The position numbers and the translations under genes are program-made. The notes beneath the pieces were generated by a model. That model made no database searches. It saw only the letters and a list, made by a program, of their open reading frames with translations, and was not told the origin of the DNA. Positions 10,306 to 18,814 of a DNA stretch of 64,000 nt are shown here, piece by piece. The first letter of the stretch is position 1. Every line of letters starts with the position of its first letter. This DNA comes from Thermotoga sp. SG1 (GTDB lineage: Bacteria; Thermotogota; Thermotogae; Thermotogales; Thermotogaceae), in NCBI RefSeq assembly GCF_002865985.1, contig NZ_LNDD01000004.1, positions 1-64,000 of the forward strand. Reading direction: 5' to 3'.

Positions 10306-11357
10306 ATTTCACTCACCATTTTTCGAAGTTCTTCTTTTTCCACCATCTTTTCCAGAATTTTATCGAAGAGATCGGATTTTTCACCATCTTTCTGGGATTC
10401 ATCGACTATGAACCTCAGAATGCCATAGAAAGATTCCTTTGGGACTCTTTCAGCGAGTTTTGAAAGGTTTTCTGAAATGACGTTCAAATTCCTCTCAAGA
10501 GTGGTTCTGTCTGTTTTGTTCAGAAAGTCCACAATCCTCAAAACGAGGGTGTTTGTCGCATGGACATCGTCCATATCTTCCATTTCACCTTTCAAAAGAA
10601 CACGTTCCACAGAGGGCACTCGCGTTTTCTGGAAGAAGGAGTCGTAAAAGGCTTTCGCTGCCTCCGGGCCCACGATCCCCGCGGCCAGGACGTATCCGTA
10701 CTTTTCCTTTTCCTCTTCTGTGAGAGTCTTCAGAACGTTCGAAAGTTTGTACCAGCTCCTCGGAGAAGGTTTCAGAGATGTTTTCAGGGAGAGACTCTTC
10801 TCAGGAAAGAGAAACTCCGGATAGTTTTTGATGAAACCCCTCACTTCTTCTGAAACATCGTTTTCTCTTGCCCATTCCAGCCACTCCGAAACATCCGGAT
10901 TGACCTCGAGTATGAAAAACCTCGATATGAAAGCGGGATCTGTTATGAGATCCGCCTGGTCGTATTCTTCCTCCGGTGGGTTCATGGCTGCCATGATCCA
11001 GGTCCCTTCTGGAAGAACATGGTTGTGTATCCTTCGGTCTATGAGAAGCTGCATGATCGCATTCCTCACCGAACGATGCGCTCTGTTTATCTCGTCCAGA
11101 AAGAGGAGGGTGTTTCCGTCCTCTGGCCACCAGTCTGGCCTCAAAAACACCGTTTTTTCCTCAGATCGTGCAGGAAGCCCTATCAGATCTCCTGGTTCCA
11201 TCTGCGAAAGAACCAGTATGATCAGTTTTCTACCTGTTTCCATTGCGATGTCCCTTGCGATATCTGTCTTTCCAACCCCGAAGTGACCTACCAGAAGTGG
11301 AATCTCTCCTGCCAACATGATTTTCTTTGCCAGAAACTTTGCTTCTTCCACCTTCAC
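10302..11357 (-). CDS. MoxR-family AAA+ ATPase
   Basis: A 351-residue AAA+ protein with Walker A GHFGVGKTDIA (about residues 23-33), Walker B LLFLDEINRA (about 84-93), a sensor-1 segment AAMNPPEEEYDQ and an arginine-finger-type FISRFF. MoxR ATPases act as chaperones that remodel metalloenzymes or complexes, generally with a VWA partner; that partner is the next gene. The C-terminal lid is helical and acidic. The gene is divergent from the small membrane protein gene at 11421; only about 60 bases separate them, so their promoters must overlap. Confidence 0.9.
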   Translation of the reverse strand: MKVEEAKFLAKKIMLAGEIPLLVGHFGVGKTDIARDIAMETGRKLIILVLSQMEPGDLIGLPARSEEKTVFLRPDWWPEDGNTLLFLDEINRAHRSVRNAIMQLLIDRRIHNHVLPEGTWIMAAMNPPEEEYDQADLITDPAFISRFFILEVNPDVSEWLEWARENDVSEEVRGFIKNYPEFLFPEKSLSLKTSLKPSPRSWYKLSNVLKTLTEEEKEKYGYVLAAGIVGPEAAKAFYDSFFQKTRVPSVERVLLKGEMEDMDDVHATNTLVLRIVDFLNKTDRTTLERNLNVISENLSKLAERVPKESFYGILRFIVDESQKDGEKSDLFDKILEKMVEKEELRKMVSEI

Positions 11358-11420
11358 GCTTCCACCTTCCTTTCCTCATCAATGATACCACGTTTGATAT
11401 CATAGGAAAGGGTGATGAAA

Positions 11421-11834
11421 ATGAGCGTTCTGGGAATTATCCTCACGGTTGCTGTCGTTCTTTTCATCGTTTTTCTTGCACTCTCGGAGAAGAAAAGAGA
11501 GATAACATCGGATCTTGTCTGTCAGGCTGTGAGAAAACACTACGAGAAGAAGAAATACCAGATCGTTCAGAAGACAGTGAACGGCTGCGAGCTGTTTCTG
11601 ATAAAAAAGGGTGTTAGAAGATTGATCGTTGCGGTTGGAAATGTGAACTTCGATGTTGTGAAGGAGATCCTCTACACCGCGTATGTGAACAGGGTGCGCG
11701 ATATAAGAGTGGTTTATTCTTCCATTACAAAAGAATCTCAGGAGGCCTTTGAGAGGATGAGGAAAACTTTCAAAGTTCATAGAACGAAGGTGAAAAGTGA
11801 TGACATACGTCGTTTTGATTCTGTTGTCTATTAG
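11421..11834 (+). CDS. membrane-anchored protein, possibly a degenerate Mrr-like fold
   Basis: The protein has an N-terminal hydrophobic anchor (residues 1-20) followed by about 115 residues of mixed alpha/beta. The pattern VNGCELFLIKKGVRRLIVAVGN, then a helix and a VVYSS strand, recalls a PD-(D/E)xK endonuclease fold but lacks recognisable catalytic D/E and K residues. The following gene, which overlaps by 35 bases, is a clearer Mrr-like protein of the same architecture, so the two may be ancient paralogues that pair. ATG 11421 is chosen from the GGGTGA site; ATG 11415 is possible. The homology is inference. Confidence 0.6.
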   Translation: MSVLGIILTVAVVLFIVFLALSEKKREITSDLVCQAVRKHYEKKKYQIVQKTVNGCELFLIKKGVRRLIVAVGNVNFDVVKEILYTAYVNRVRDIRVVYSSITKESQEAFERMRKTFKVHRTKVKSDDIRRFDSVVY

Positions 11835-12258
11835 TCTTGCTTTCATCTGGTTCTTTCTCAGAGGAAGAAAGAGAAACGAAAGATTAAAATCTCTTCTGAA
11901 AGCCGGCCTGAAGAACCCCTATCTATTCGAAGAGTTCGCAAGGGAATATCTTCGGGAACACGGTTTCAAAACGGTGAGGGTGACTCGCAAAAGCAAAGAC
12001 TTTGGTGCAGACATCGTCGCAAAAAAGCGCGGAAGAACCGTTGTTTTTCAGGTGAAACTGAGAAGTTCTGCCGTAGAAAAGGGTGTGGTGAAAGAACTCG
12101 TGGCGGCTGCCTACATCTACGGTGCCGTTGAAGTGGGTGTGTTCACCAACGGTGAGATATCACAGGGTCTTGAAAAGGAACTGAAAGCCATCGAGTCGGC
12201 AGGAGGGTTCATAAAGAGGGTTCATGTTGTGGAGAACATCACTCCTGAGGAACTCTGA
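11800..12258 (+). CDS. membrane-anchored Mrr-type restriction-endonuclease-like protein
   Basis: A 152-residue protein with a single N-terminal transmembrane helix (about residues 2-20) and a cytoplasmic Mrr_cat-like domain. The endonuclease core is visible in order: a helix with FEEFAREYLREHGF, then DFGADIV (catalytic Asp) and VFQVKLR (Q-x-K in place of E-x-K). In this family QxK is a common active variant. Membrane-bound Mrr-like proteins occur widely and their role is not settled; DNA cleavage is a family inference. Translation is probably coupled to the preceding gene. It meets the beta-propeller gene tail to tail with a 20-base overlap. Confidence 0.78.
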   Translation: MTYVVLILLSISLAFIWFFLRGRKRNERLKSLLKAGLKNPYLFEEFAREYLREHGFKTVRVTRKSKDFGADIVAKKRGRTVVFQVKLRSSAVEKGVVKELVAAAYIYGAVEVGVFTNGEISQGLEKELKAIESAGGFIKRVHVVENITPEEL

Positions 12259-13408
12259 AGCGCACGATCCAGATGTCTGGTTCACTCCCTTTTTCGTACA
12301 CAGAGAAGGCCACTAACTTTCCATCCTCAGAGAACGCAGGATAGAACGCATCGTAAGGGATGTTCTCTGTTAAACACCAGATTTTCCCACTTTCTAAATC
12401 TTTTGCGTATATCCTGAAAACACCGTCCCTGTTCGAGGAGAAGATCAGGTAATTTCCAAACACGTCCGGATCGAACTCGTTGTAGGGGCTGTTTTCCAGA
12501 GCCGTCACTGTTCCATCCGGAAGGAGTTCGTATATTCCAAAGTCGGACTCTTTCAAACCAACGAAAACGATTCCATCTCTGCCTTTGACGGGTGTGAAAA
12601 CCCAGTCGAACAGAAGATGGTACGTCTTTTCCCTCATCGTTACGAGATCTTTCACAACGAGATGATTTGAGGTGGCATCCTCCTGAACGTACACCACCGT
12701 GTTTTCGTCGAGCCAGTTGGGATTGTACGCTGCAAATCTACCCCGTGAGATGAGTTTTATCTTCGAGGAATAATCGTTTGAGATCGGCATGTAATATATA
12801 CCCCAGTTTCCATGGAGTGAACCCTGAAAGAGCAGGTACTTTTGATTCGGGGATATCCTCGGAAAGTACTCGCTGCTACCGTACACAGGCAGGGGAAGAA
12901 GTTTTTCATTTTTCCTGTCGATCAGAAACAGGTTTCTGTTCCCGGAAAGCCTCTCTGAGGAGAAAACAAAGTACTCACTGGAGAAGTCGCTGTACTCGTC
13001 GAGGGCAGGATGATACGTGAGGCGAAACACGTCTGGAAACTCATCTTTCGAAAACAAATAGAAAGAGACCTTTTCAAGGGGAAAAGAGGCACACTCCATC
13101 ACAAAGTCTCTGTAATACTTGTATCCCTTTGGATCGTACTCGTATCTTACCGTTTCATCTTTGTACTTCCACTCTCCAACGTACACATTGCTTGTTGCGT
13201 TGTACGAAAGGAAAAAAGCCATCGAGAACGTTGCTGTTGCCGAATTGGTAACGGTTGCCTCTTCTGGGAGAAGTTCAAATATCTTACTTTTCACATCCAT
13301 CAAAACAGACGAGGCCTGGTCTGTGCTGAACAGGCTTAAATTCAAAGTTACAATCGCGAAAGAGAAGAGAGGTATAATAGCAAAGATCGAAAAAAGAGTT
13401 TTTTTCAT
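12239..13408 (-). CDS. secreted TolB-like beta-propeller protein
   Basis: A 389-residue exported protein with a signal peptide (about residues 1-18). The C-terminal two thirds contain repeated four-strand blades with TolB/WD40-like signatures: YFPRISPNQKYLLFQGS, AAYNPNWLDENTVVYV, EFDPDVFGNYLIFSSNRDG and AFYPAFSEDGKLVAFSV. Such propellers bind proteins or polysaccharides in the periplasm. There is no pal/tolA context here, so a true TolB role is not supported. The ribosome site is GGAGGTACAAAG. It is divergent from the anion transporter gene, whose start lies 24 bases away. Confidence 0.75.
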   Translation of the reverse strand: MKKTLFSIFAIIPLFSFAIVTLNLSLFSTDQASSVLMDVKSKIFELLPEEATVTNSATATFSMAFFLSYNATSNVYVGEWKYKDETVRYEYDPKGYKYYRDFVMECASFPLEKVSFYLFSKDEFPDVFRLTYHPALDEYSDFSSEYFVFSSERLSGNRNLFLIDRKNEKLLPLPVYGSSEYFPRISPNQKYLLFQGSLHGNWGIYYMPISNDYSSKIKLISRGRFAAYNPNWLDENTVVYVQEDATSNHLVVKDLVTMREKTYHLLFDWVFTPVKGRDGIVFVGLKESDFGIYELLPDGTVTALENSPYNEFDPDVFGNYLIFSSNRDGVFRIYAKDLESGKIWCLTENIPYDAFYPAFSEDGKLVAFSVYEKGSEPDIWIVRFRVPQE

Positions 13409-13432
13409 CTTTGTACCTCCGGAGGAGATACT

Positions 13433-14710
13433 TTGTTTGAAAGCGCCCTTGTTTCCTTTCTGATCTTTATAATAGTATACCTCTTCATCGTCTTAGAAAA
13501 ACACCACAGAGCGGTTATCACTATGTTGGGAGGAAGCGCCACACTCTTTCTCGTGTTCAAAGATCCTATCGAAGCACTTGTCAGGTACGTGGACTTCAAC
13601 ACCATATTTCTCTTGATAGGCATGATGATCTTCGTTGCCGTTACGAAAAGAAGCGGTCTGTTTCACTTTTTGGGATTGTACTCTGTGAAACTTTCCAGGG
13701 GAAATGTGTTTGTTTTCTTTCTTTCGATCAATTTTCTTGTGGCCCTTCTTTCATCCTTCCTGGACAACGTGACAACGATCCTCGTGTTTGTACCAGTTAC
13801 ACTCGTGGTTTGTGATACGGTGGACCTCGATCCGGTGCCCTTTGTAATATCCGAGATCATCTCTTCGAACGTGGGTGGAACCGCCACGATGATAGGAGAC
13901 CCTCCAAACATCATGATCGCCTCGGCGGCAAAACTTCACTTTCTGGATTTTGTTCTCAACGTGGCCCCTGCTGCCATTCTGGTGCTCTTCGCTGTGATGG
14001 GATTTCTCTCGATCGTCTACAGAAGGGTTATCTTCAAGAAGGTTCCAACAGAGGTGGTCAAAGGATTCGATCCAAAAAGGACTATTGTAAACAAAAAACT
14101 CTTCTATCTTTCCATAACGCTGACGGTTCTTGTCCTTGTTCTTTTCTCTCTTCAAAAGGTGCTCGGTCTGGAGAGTTTCGAGGTGGCTCTGTTTGCCGGG
14201 TTCTTCTCTCTTGCTTTTCTGGACAAAAAAGAGATAGAAAACGTTTTAAAGGAAATCGAATGGGGTGTCATTTTCTTCTTCATAGGTCTTTTTCTTGTCG
14301 TCGGCGGACTGGAAGAAACGGGTGTTCTGGAGAAGATATCGGCCCTTGTTTCCAGGATGTCGAGCGGGAAAATGGAACGTGCTCTGATATCCGTTCTGGG
14401 GATATCTGGCATCAGTTCGGCTTTCGTCGACAACATCCCGTTCACGGCCACGATGATCCCGGTGATAAAGAAACTTGCGATCCTCTCACCGGAGACCTTT
14501 TCTGACCTGGAACCTCTCTGGTGGGCTCTTTCTCTGGGAGCGTGCCTTGGGGGAAACGGCACCCTGGTCGGAGCGTCTGCGAACATCATAGGAACTTCAC
14601 TGATCACAGATAGAAAACACATCACGTTCTGGGATTATTTCAAAGTGGGTTTTCCTGCGCTCATAATCAGTCTTTTAGTTTCGGGGGCGTACCTTTTGCT
14701 CAGGTATTGA
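13433..14710 (+). CDS. anion permease of the ArsB/NhaD (ion transporter) superfamily
   Basis: A 425-residue polytopic membrane protein of about 11-12 hydrophobic segments with the two-repeat design of the IT superfamily. The repeats carry LLSSFLDNVTTILVFVPV / GGTATMIGDPPNIMIA in the first half and GISSAFVDNIPFTATMIPV / ACLGGNGTLVGASANIIG in the second. These are the substrate-site loops of ArsB, NhaD and CitM-type carriers. The transported ion cannot be told from sequence. The TTG start is supported by GGAGGAG six bases upstream. A CBS-domain gene follows after nine bases and may regulate it. Confidence 0.88.
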   Translation: MFESALVSFLIFIIVYLFIVLEKHHRAVITMLGGSATLFLVFKDPIEALVRYVDFNTIFLLIGMMIFVAVTKRSGLFHFLGLYSVKLSRGNVFVFFLSINFLVALLSSFLDNVTTILVFVPVTLVVCDTVDLDPVPFVISEIISSNVGGTATMIGDPPNIMIASAAKLHFLDFVLNVAPAAILVLFAVMGFLSIVYRRVIFKKVPTEVVKGFDPKRTIVNKKLFYLSITLTVLVLVLFSLQKVLGLESFEVALFAGFFSLAFLDKKEIENVLKEIEWGVIFFFIGLFLVVGGLEETGVLEKISALVSRMSSGKMERALISVLGISGISSAFVDNIPFTATMIPVIKKLAILSPETFSDLEPLWWALSLGACLGGNGTLVGASANIIGTSLITDRKHITFWDYFKVGFPALIISLLVSGAYLLLRY

Positions 14711-14719
14711 GGTGATACG

Positions 14720-15157
14720 ATGAAGGTGAAGGACGTGTGCAGATTGATCTCTCTGAATCCAACGATCGTGGAAGATGATGCACTCATAGAGGAGGTCATC
14801 GATAAAATACTGGAAGATCCCATCACGAGAACCGTATACGTTGTAAGGGATGGAAAACTCGTTGGCATGATTCCGGTTCTTCATCTTCTGAAGGTAACGG
14901 GGTTTCACTTCTTTGGATTCATTCCGAAGGAAGAACTCGTTCGCTCTTCCATGAAAAAACTGGTAGCAAAGATCGCCTCCGAGATAATGGTACCTCCTGT
15001 ATACGTTCACCCGGACACGCCAGTAGAGGAAGCCCTAAAGATGATGATCGACAACAACATACAGGAAATGCTTGTTCTGAATGAAGAAGGCGAAATAATA
15101 GGAGATCTCAACTCCCTCGAGATTCTCCTTGCTCTGTGGAAGGAGAGAAGAGAATGA
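14720..15157 (+). CDS. tandem CBS-domain protein
   Basis: A compact 145-residue protein consisting of a Bateman pair: CBS1 (about residues 1-60, TVYVVRDGKLVGMIPVLHLLK) and CBS2 (about 90-145, PPVYVHPDTPVEEALKMMIDNN ... EMLVLNEEGEIIGDLN). CBS pairs bind adenine nucleotides or SAM and act as energy sensors. It lies in an operon after the anion transporter and overlaps the SAH/MTA deaminase start by four bases, so an adenosyl ligand linking the two is an attractive but unproven idea. The Thermotoga orthologue has a crystal structure, as I recall. Confidence 0.9.
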   Translation: MKVKDVCRLISLNPTIVEDDALIEEVIDKILEDPITRTVYVVRDGKLVGMIPVLHLLKVTGFHFFGFIPKEELVRSSMKKLVAKIASEIMVPPVYVHPDTPVEEALKMMIDNNIQEMLVLNEEGEIIGDLNSLEILLALWKERRE

Positions 15158-16371
15158 TCCTGGGAAACTGTCTCATACTGAAGGATTTTTCTTCTGAACC
15201 GTTCTTTGGAGCCGTTGAAATAGAATCAGGGATCATAAAGCGGGTAATTCAGGGAAAGGTAGAAGTCGACGTGGACCTTTTTGGAAAGATGATCATGCCT
15301 GCCCTTTTCAACACGCACACACATGCTCCAATGACCCTTCTGAGAGGAGTGGCAGAAGATCTCAGTTTCGAGGACTGGCTGTTTTCCAGGGTCCTTCCCT
15401 TGGAGAACAGACTGACGGAGAAGATGATTTACTACGGCACGATACTTGCACAGATGGAGATGGCAAGGCATGGAGCAGCGGGCTTTGTCGACATGTACTT
15501 TCACGAAGAATGGGTTGCAAAGGCGGTCAGAGACTTCGGTATGAGGGCAGTTCTCACACGTGGCCTTGTCGACGATCATGGAGACGACGGAGGACGTCTC
15601 GATGAAAACCTGAAACTCTACAGCGAGTGGAACGGATTCGACGGAAGGATCCTGGTTGGTTTCGGACCACATTCGCCGTATCTGTGTTCAAAGGAGTACC
15701 TGAAAAGGATCTTCGATGTTGCAAAATCCCTGGATGCTCCCATAACCATTCATCTTTACGAAACGTCGAAGGAAAACTACGATCTTTCAGAGCTATTGGA
15801 TCTGGGCATGAAGAACGTGAAAACGATAGCTGCCCACTGCGTTTATCTTCCAGAAGAACACTTTCGTTCGTTGAAGGATCTGCCCTTCTTTGTCTCCCAC
15901 AATCCCGCCAGCAATCTGAAACTCGGAAACGGCATTGCTTCCGTCTGGAAGATGATAGAGCGTGGTGTGAAAGTCACACTCGGAACGGATGGATCTGCGA
16001 GCAACAATTCTCTGAACCTCTTCTTCGAAATGAGACTTGCCAGTCTCCTTCAGAAAATGGAAAATCCACGCAGGATGGATGTGGAAACGTGTCTGAAGAT
16101 GGTAACGATCGAAGGGGCAGGGGCGATGGGTTTCAAGAGTGGAAGACTGGAAGAAGGATGGAACGCCGATCTTGTGGTGATCGACTTTGAACTTCCAGAG
16201 ATGTTTCCCTCCAGGTACCTCAAGTGTCATCTCGTTCATTCCTTCTCCGGAAACGTCTTTGCCACCATGGTGGCAGGAAGGTGGATCTATTACGATGGAA
16301 AGTACCCGACGATAGACGAGAATGAAGTGAAGAGAGAGTTGAAGAGAATCGAAAAAGAACTCTACTCTTGA
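15154..16371 (+). CDS. mtaD: 5-methylthioadenosine/S-adenosylhomocysteine deaminase
   Basis: A 405-residue amidohydrolase. Metal and catalytic residues are in place: NTHTHAPM (HxH), the helix with LLRGVAEDLSFEDWLF, GPHSPYLCS, TIHLYETSKE (His and catalytic Glu), AAHCVYL and LGTDGSASNNS (catalytic Asp). The T. maritima orthologue was shown to deaminate SAH and MTA to the inosine forms; close similarity supports the same reaction here. ATG 15154 follows AAGGAGAG and overlaps the CBS gene stop. Many positions differ from the T. maritima sequence as I remember it, my main hint that this is a sister species. Confidence 0.92.
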   Translation: MILGNCLILKDFSSEPFFGAVEIESGIIKRVIQGKVEVDVDLFGKMIMPALFNTHTHAPMTLLRGVAEDLSFEDWLFSRVLPLENRLTEKMIYYGTILAQMEMARHGAAGFVDMYFHEEWVAKAVRDFGMRAVLTRGLVDDHGDDGGRLDENLKLYSEWNGFDGRILVGFGPHSPYLCSKEYLKRIFDVAKSLDAPITIHLYETSKENYDLSELLDLGMKNVKTIAAHCVYLPEEHFRSLKDLPFFVSHNPASNLKLGNGIASVWKMIERGVKVTLGTDGSASNNSLNLFFEMRLASLLQKMENPRRMDVETCLKMVTIEGAGAMGFKSGRLEEGWNADLVVIDFELPEMFPSRYLKCHLVHSFSGNVFATMVAGRWIYYDGKYPTIDENEVKRELKRIEKELYS

Positions 16372-16715
16372 AGTGCTTTCTTTATCCTCCTTTCGAGCAT
16401 CTCTATTCTTTCTTTCATCTCCTCGAGGTTTTTCAAGGTTTCCCTCAAATACATTCTTCCTCGTGGTGTGATCCTGTACACTTTCCTGGGAGGACTGACC
16501 GTTGTGTCCCATTCGGTTTGGACAAGACCGCCCTCTTCAAGACTTGCCAGCATACGATAAATGCTTCCCATGTGGCCGATACCGGGTATCTCTACTCCGA
16601 AATCCGAAAGTTTCTCTGCGAGTTCATATCCATGTGAGGGTTCTTCTGCTATAAGCAAAAGGAGGACGCTAGCCAGCCACCATCCGTGAAATCCTCTTCC
16701 GCCTCGAAACCTCAT
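16362..16715 (-). CDS. PadR-family transcriptional regulator
   Basis: A 117-residue PadR-type repressor. It has a winged helix-turn-helix with LLLIAEEPSHGYELAEKL and GSIYRMLASLEEGGLVQTEW, the wing strand RKVYRITPRG, then a C-terminal helix for dimerisation (LKNLEEMKERIEMLERR). ATG 16715 is chosen because GAAAGGAGATAG lies just upstream. It overlaps the methyltransferase gene before it by four bases and the deaminase gene tail to tail by ten. The genes it controls are not evident; autoregulation of the methyltransferase-padR pair is the simplest guess. Confidence 0.88.
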   Translation of the reverse strand: MRFRGGRGFHGWWLASVLLLLIAEEPSHGYELAEKLSDFGVEIPGIGHMGSIYRMLASLEEGGLVQTEWDTTVSPPRKVYRITPRGRMYLRETLKNLEEMKERIEMLERRIKKALQE

Positions 16716-17446
16716 CTTTCTATCTCCTTTCTTGCAACACACCAGAGTCTTCGACTGTAGTCGGAAACAGGAGATTTGTTCAAAAGGTCATCGTAAAAAG
16801 AAAATATGAAACCTGCTTCTCTCAGAGCACTCGCTATCTCTTTGATTTTATAACCTCTTTCCCTGTGTATCTCATCGAATCTTTCCCAAAAATTTCCCTC
16901 TTTCCTCTCAAAAACCGTCACGTAGAAAGTGGCAATGGAATCTTCCAGATCGAACTCTATATCCTGAACTTCAAAAACGTTCGAGCTGTCCTGCTGGATG
17001 TACACTGGACCTTCTTGACTTGCCATGAACAGACCGTATATGGTGTTCATGTCGAAAAGAAAATACCCACCTGGTTTCAGCGCGTTCCACACACCCTTGA
17101 ACGTTTTCTTCAAATCATCATAATCAAGAAGATAGTTCAAACTATCGAACCAGCATGTGACTATGTCGAATTCTTCCTGAAAATTCAGGTTCTTCATATC
17201 CATCTCCAGAAAAACAACGGGCACGTTTTCTCTCTCTGTCCTTTCCACAGCGAACTTGAGCATCTCAGGTGACAGATCTATCCCCACCACTTCGAAACCC
17301 TGCTTTGCAATCTCCACAGCAAACGTACCTTCTCCACATGCTACGTCCAGTACTTTTTTTCCGGAAATGTGGAAGTTTTCAAGAATCCTGGTGAAATTCT
17401 TTGCGATCCTCCTTGAAAACATCGTATAGGGTCCTTCGTGAAACAC
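16712..17446 (-). CDS. class I SAM-dependent methyltransferase
   Basis: A 244-residue methyltransferase with motif I VLDVACGEGTFAVEIA (about residues 34-49), motif II GIDLSPEML and a later LKPGGYFLFDMN strand. The C-terminal insert is rich in acidic residues. The substrate is unknown. GTG 17446 has AGGAG eight bases before it. The frame stays open upstream to an ATT at 17467 preceded by a very strong AGGAGGG, so a non-ATG start adding IYRRFAR cannot be excluded. Coupled to padR by a four-base overlap. Confidence 0.8.
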   Translation of the reverse strand: MFHEGPYTMFSRRIAKNFTRILENFHISGKKVLDVACGEGTFAVEIAKQGFEVVGIDLSPEMLKFAVERTERENVPVVFLEMDMKNLNFQEEFDIVTCWFDSLNYLLDYDDLKKTFKGVWNALKPGGYFLFDMNTIYGLFMASQEGPVYIQQDSSNVFEVQDIEFDLEDSIATFYVTVFERKEGNFWERFDEIHRERGYKIKEIASALREAGFIFSFYDDLLNKSPVSDYSRRLWCVARKEIER

Positions 17447-17549
17447 ACGGGCAAATCTCCTGTAAATGTCTCTTCCCTCCTGTAAACGGCGTTCTATGCA
17501 AAATCATAACACAAAACCGCATGGTAAAATCTTTCGGGAGGGTGAGACG

Positions 17550-17894
17550 ATGCTGAACATCTATTTGAAATCGAAAATTCACATGGCAACGGTAACGGGA
17601 AAAAAGCTGTTCTACGAGGGAAGTATAGAGATAGATGAAGAGTTGATGGAAAGGGCCGGTATCAGCGAAGGAGAGATGGTACTGGTGGTGAACGTCAACA
17701 ACGCAGAAAGGTTTGTAACGTATGTCATAAAAGGGAAGAGAGGAAGTCGGGAGATAAATCTGAACGGAGCAGCAGCAAGGCTCGCCGAAGAGGGTGATAG
17801 ATTGATCATCATGGCCTTCACTCTGAGTGAAACACCTGTGAAGCCCAAAACGATAATTTTGAACGACAAAAACAAGATCGTTCAGGAAAAATGA
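17550..17894 (+). CDS. panD: aspartate 1-decarboxylase precursor
   Basis: A 114-residue pyruvoyl-dependent enzyme that makes beta-alanine from aspartate for pantothenate and CoA. The self-cleavage site Gly-Ser is in YEGSIEID (about residues 23-30), where Ser becomes the pyruvoyl group. Other family features are [23 protein letters not shown] and [20 protein letters not shown]. The ATG follows GGGAGGGTGAG. The stop overlaps the start of the pseudouridine synthase gene. No other pantothenate genes are nearby. Confidence 0.95.
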   Translation: MLNIYLKSKIHMATVTGKKLFYEGSIEIDEELMERAGISEGEMVLVVNVNNAERFVTYVIKGKRGSREINLNGAAARLAEEGDRLIIMAFTLSETPVKPKTIILNDKNKIVQEK

Positions 17895-18814
17895 GAAACA
17901 TGAGAATAGAAGTAACGAAAGAAAACTTCTACAGAAGACTGGACAAGTTTTTGAGAAACACACTGAAAGATCTTCCCCTTTCCACCATCTACAAGCTCAT
18001 AAGGAAAGGGAAGGTATACGTCAACGGAAAACGGGTGAGGGATCCTGGATTCGATCTGGAAGAAGGAGACACCGTTGAGATCAAATACGTGAATCTGGAA
18101 AATCTCCCCAAAAGATCCGATAAAAAAGATCTCACACCAGTCCCCATGAAACTCGATATAATTTACGAAAACGACAACTACCTTGTCCTGAACAAACCGC
18201 CGGGAATTGCCATACACCCTGGAAAAGGTGTGCACGTTGCCACACTGATAGAAGGACTCCTTTACTACGGACAGACGAAGGGGTTCGAACCTTTCTTAGT
18301 TCACAGACTCGATAAAGACACATCCGGACTTCTTGTGGTGGCCAAGAGCAGGGAAGCTGCAAGGGTTCTCACAGAGATGTTCAAAGGAAGAAACGTGGAA
18401 AAAGAGTATATCGCACTCGTAAAAGGAGTGCCTGAGAACAACTTGAAAATCACTATTCCATTGGATGGACAAGAAACGGTCTCCGAGATCGTTTCGGTGA
18501 AACCCCTGAAGAACATCTCTCTTCTCAGAGTGAAAATCCACACTGGAAGGAAGCACCAGATAAGAAGACACCTTTCCCAAATAGGGTTTCCCGTTGTGGG
18601 CGATGATACTTACGGTGACAGACAATTCAACAGAGAATTCAGAAAAAAGTACGCCCTGAGAAGGCATTTTCTTCATAGCTATCGTATGAAATTTTTCGAC
18701 CCATGGTCTGAGGAAGAAAGAGATTTCAGAGCACCTCTCACAGAAGATCTTCTCAACGTTTTGTCTCTTTTGGAAGAGAGGAGTGGTGAATGGTTAGAAG
18801 AGTTTCTTTCTTGA
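17891..18814 (+). CDS. RluA-family pseudouridine synthase with S4 domain
   Basis: A 307-residue RNA-modifying enzyme. It has an N-terminal S4 RNA-binding domain (about 8-62, [10 protein letters not shown] ... [14 protein letters not shown]) and an RluA/C/D catalytic domain with [10 protein letters not shown], the catalytic Asp in [16 protein letters not shown] (about residue 142) and [15 protein letters not shown]. RluC and RluD paralogues act on 23S rRNA; the exact target uridines cannot be read from the sequence. It starts in an ATGA overlap with panD and overlaps the next gene by 25 bases. Confidence 0.9.
   Translation: MRNMRIEVTKENFYRRLDKFLRNTLKDLPLSTIYKLIRKGKVYVNGKRVRDPGFDLEEGDTVEIKYVNLENLPKRSDKKDLTPVPMKLDIIYENDNYLVLNKPPGIAIHPGKGVHVATLIEGLLYYGQTKGFEPFLVHRLDKDTSGLLVVAKSREAARVLTEMFKGRNVEKEYIALVKGVPENNLKITIPLDGQETVSEIVSVKPLKNISLLRVKIHTGRKHQIRRHLSQIGFPVVGDDTYGDRQFNREFRKKYALRRHFLHSYRMKFFDPWSEEERDFRAPLTEDLLNVLSLLEERSGEWLEEFLS

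Noticed and set aside
17447-17481. ATT start codon for the methyltransferase at 17467, placed seven bases after a perfect AGGAGGG
   Set aside because: The GTG at 17446 has its own AGGAG at eight bases, so a rare start is not needed; kept only as an alternative.
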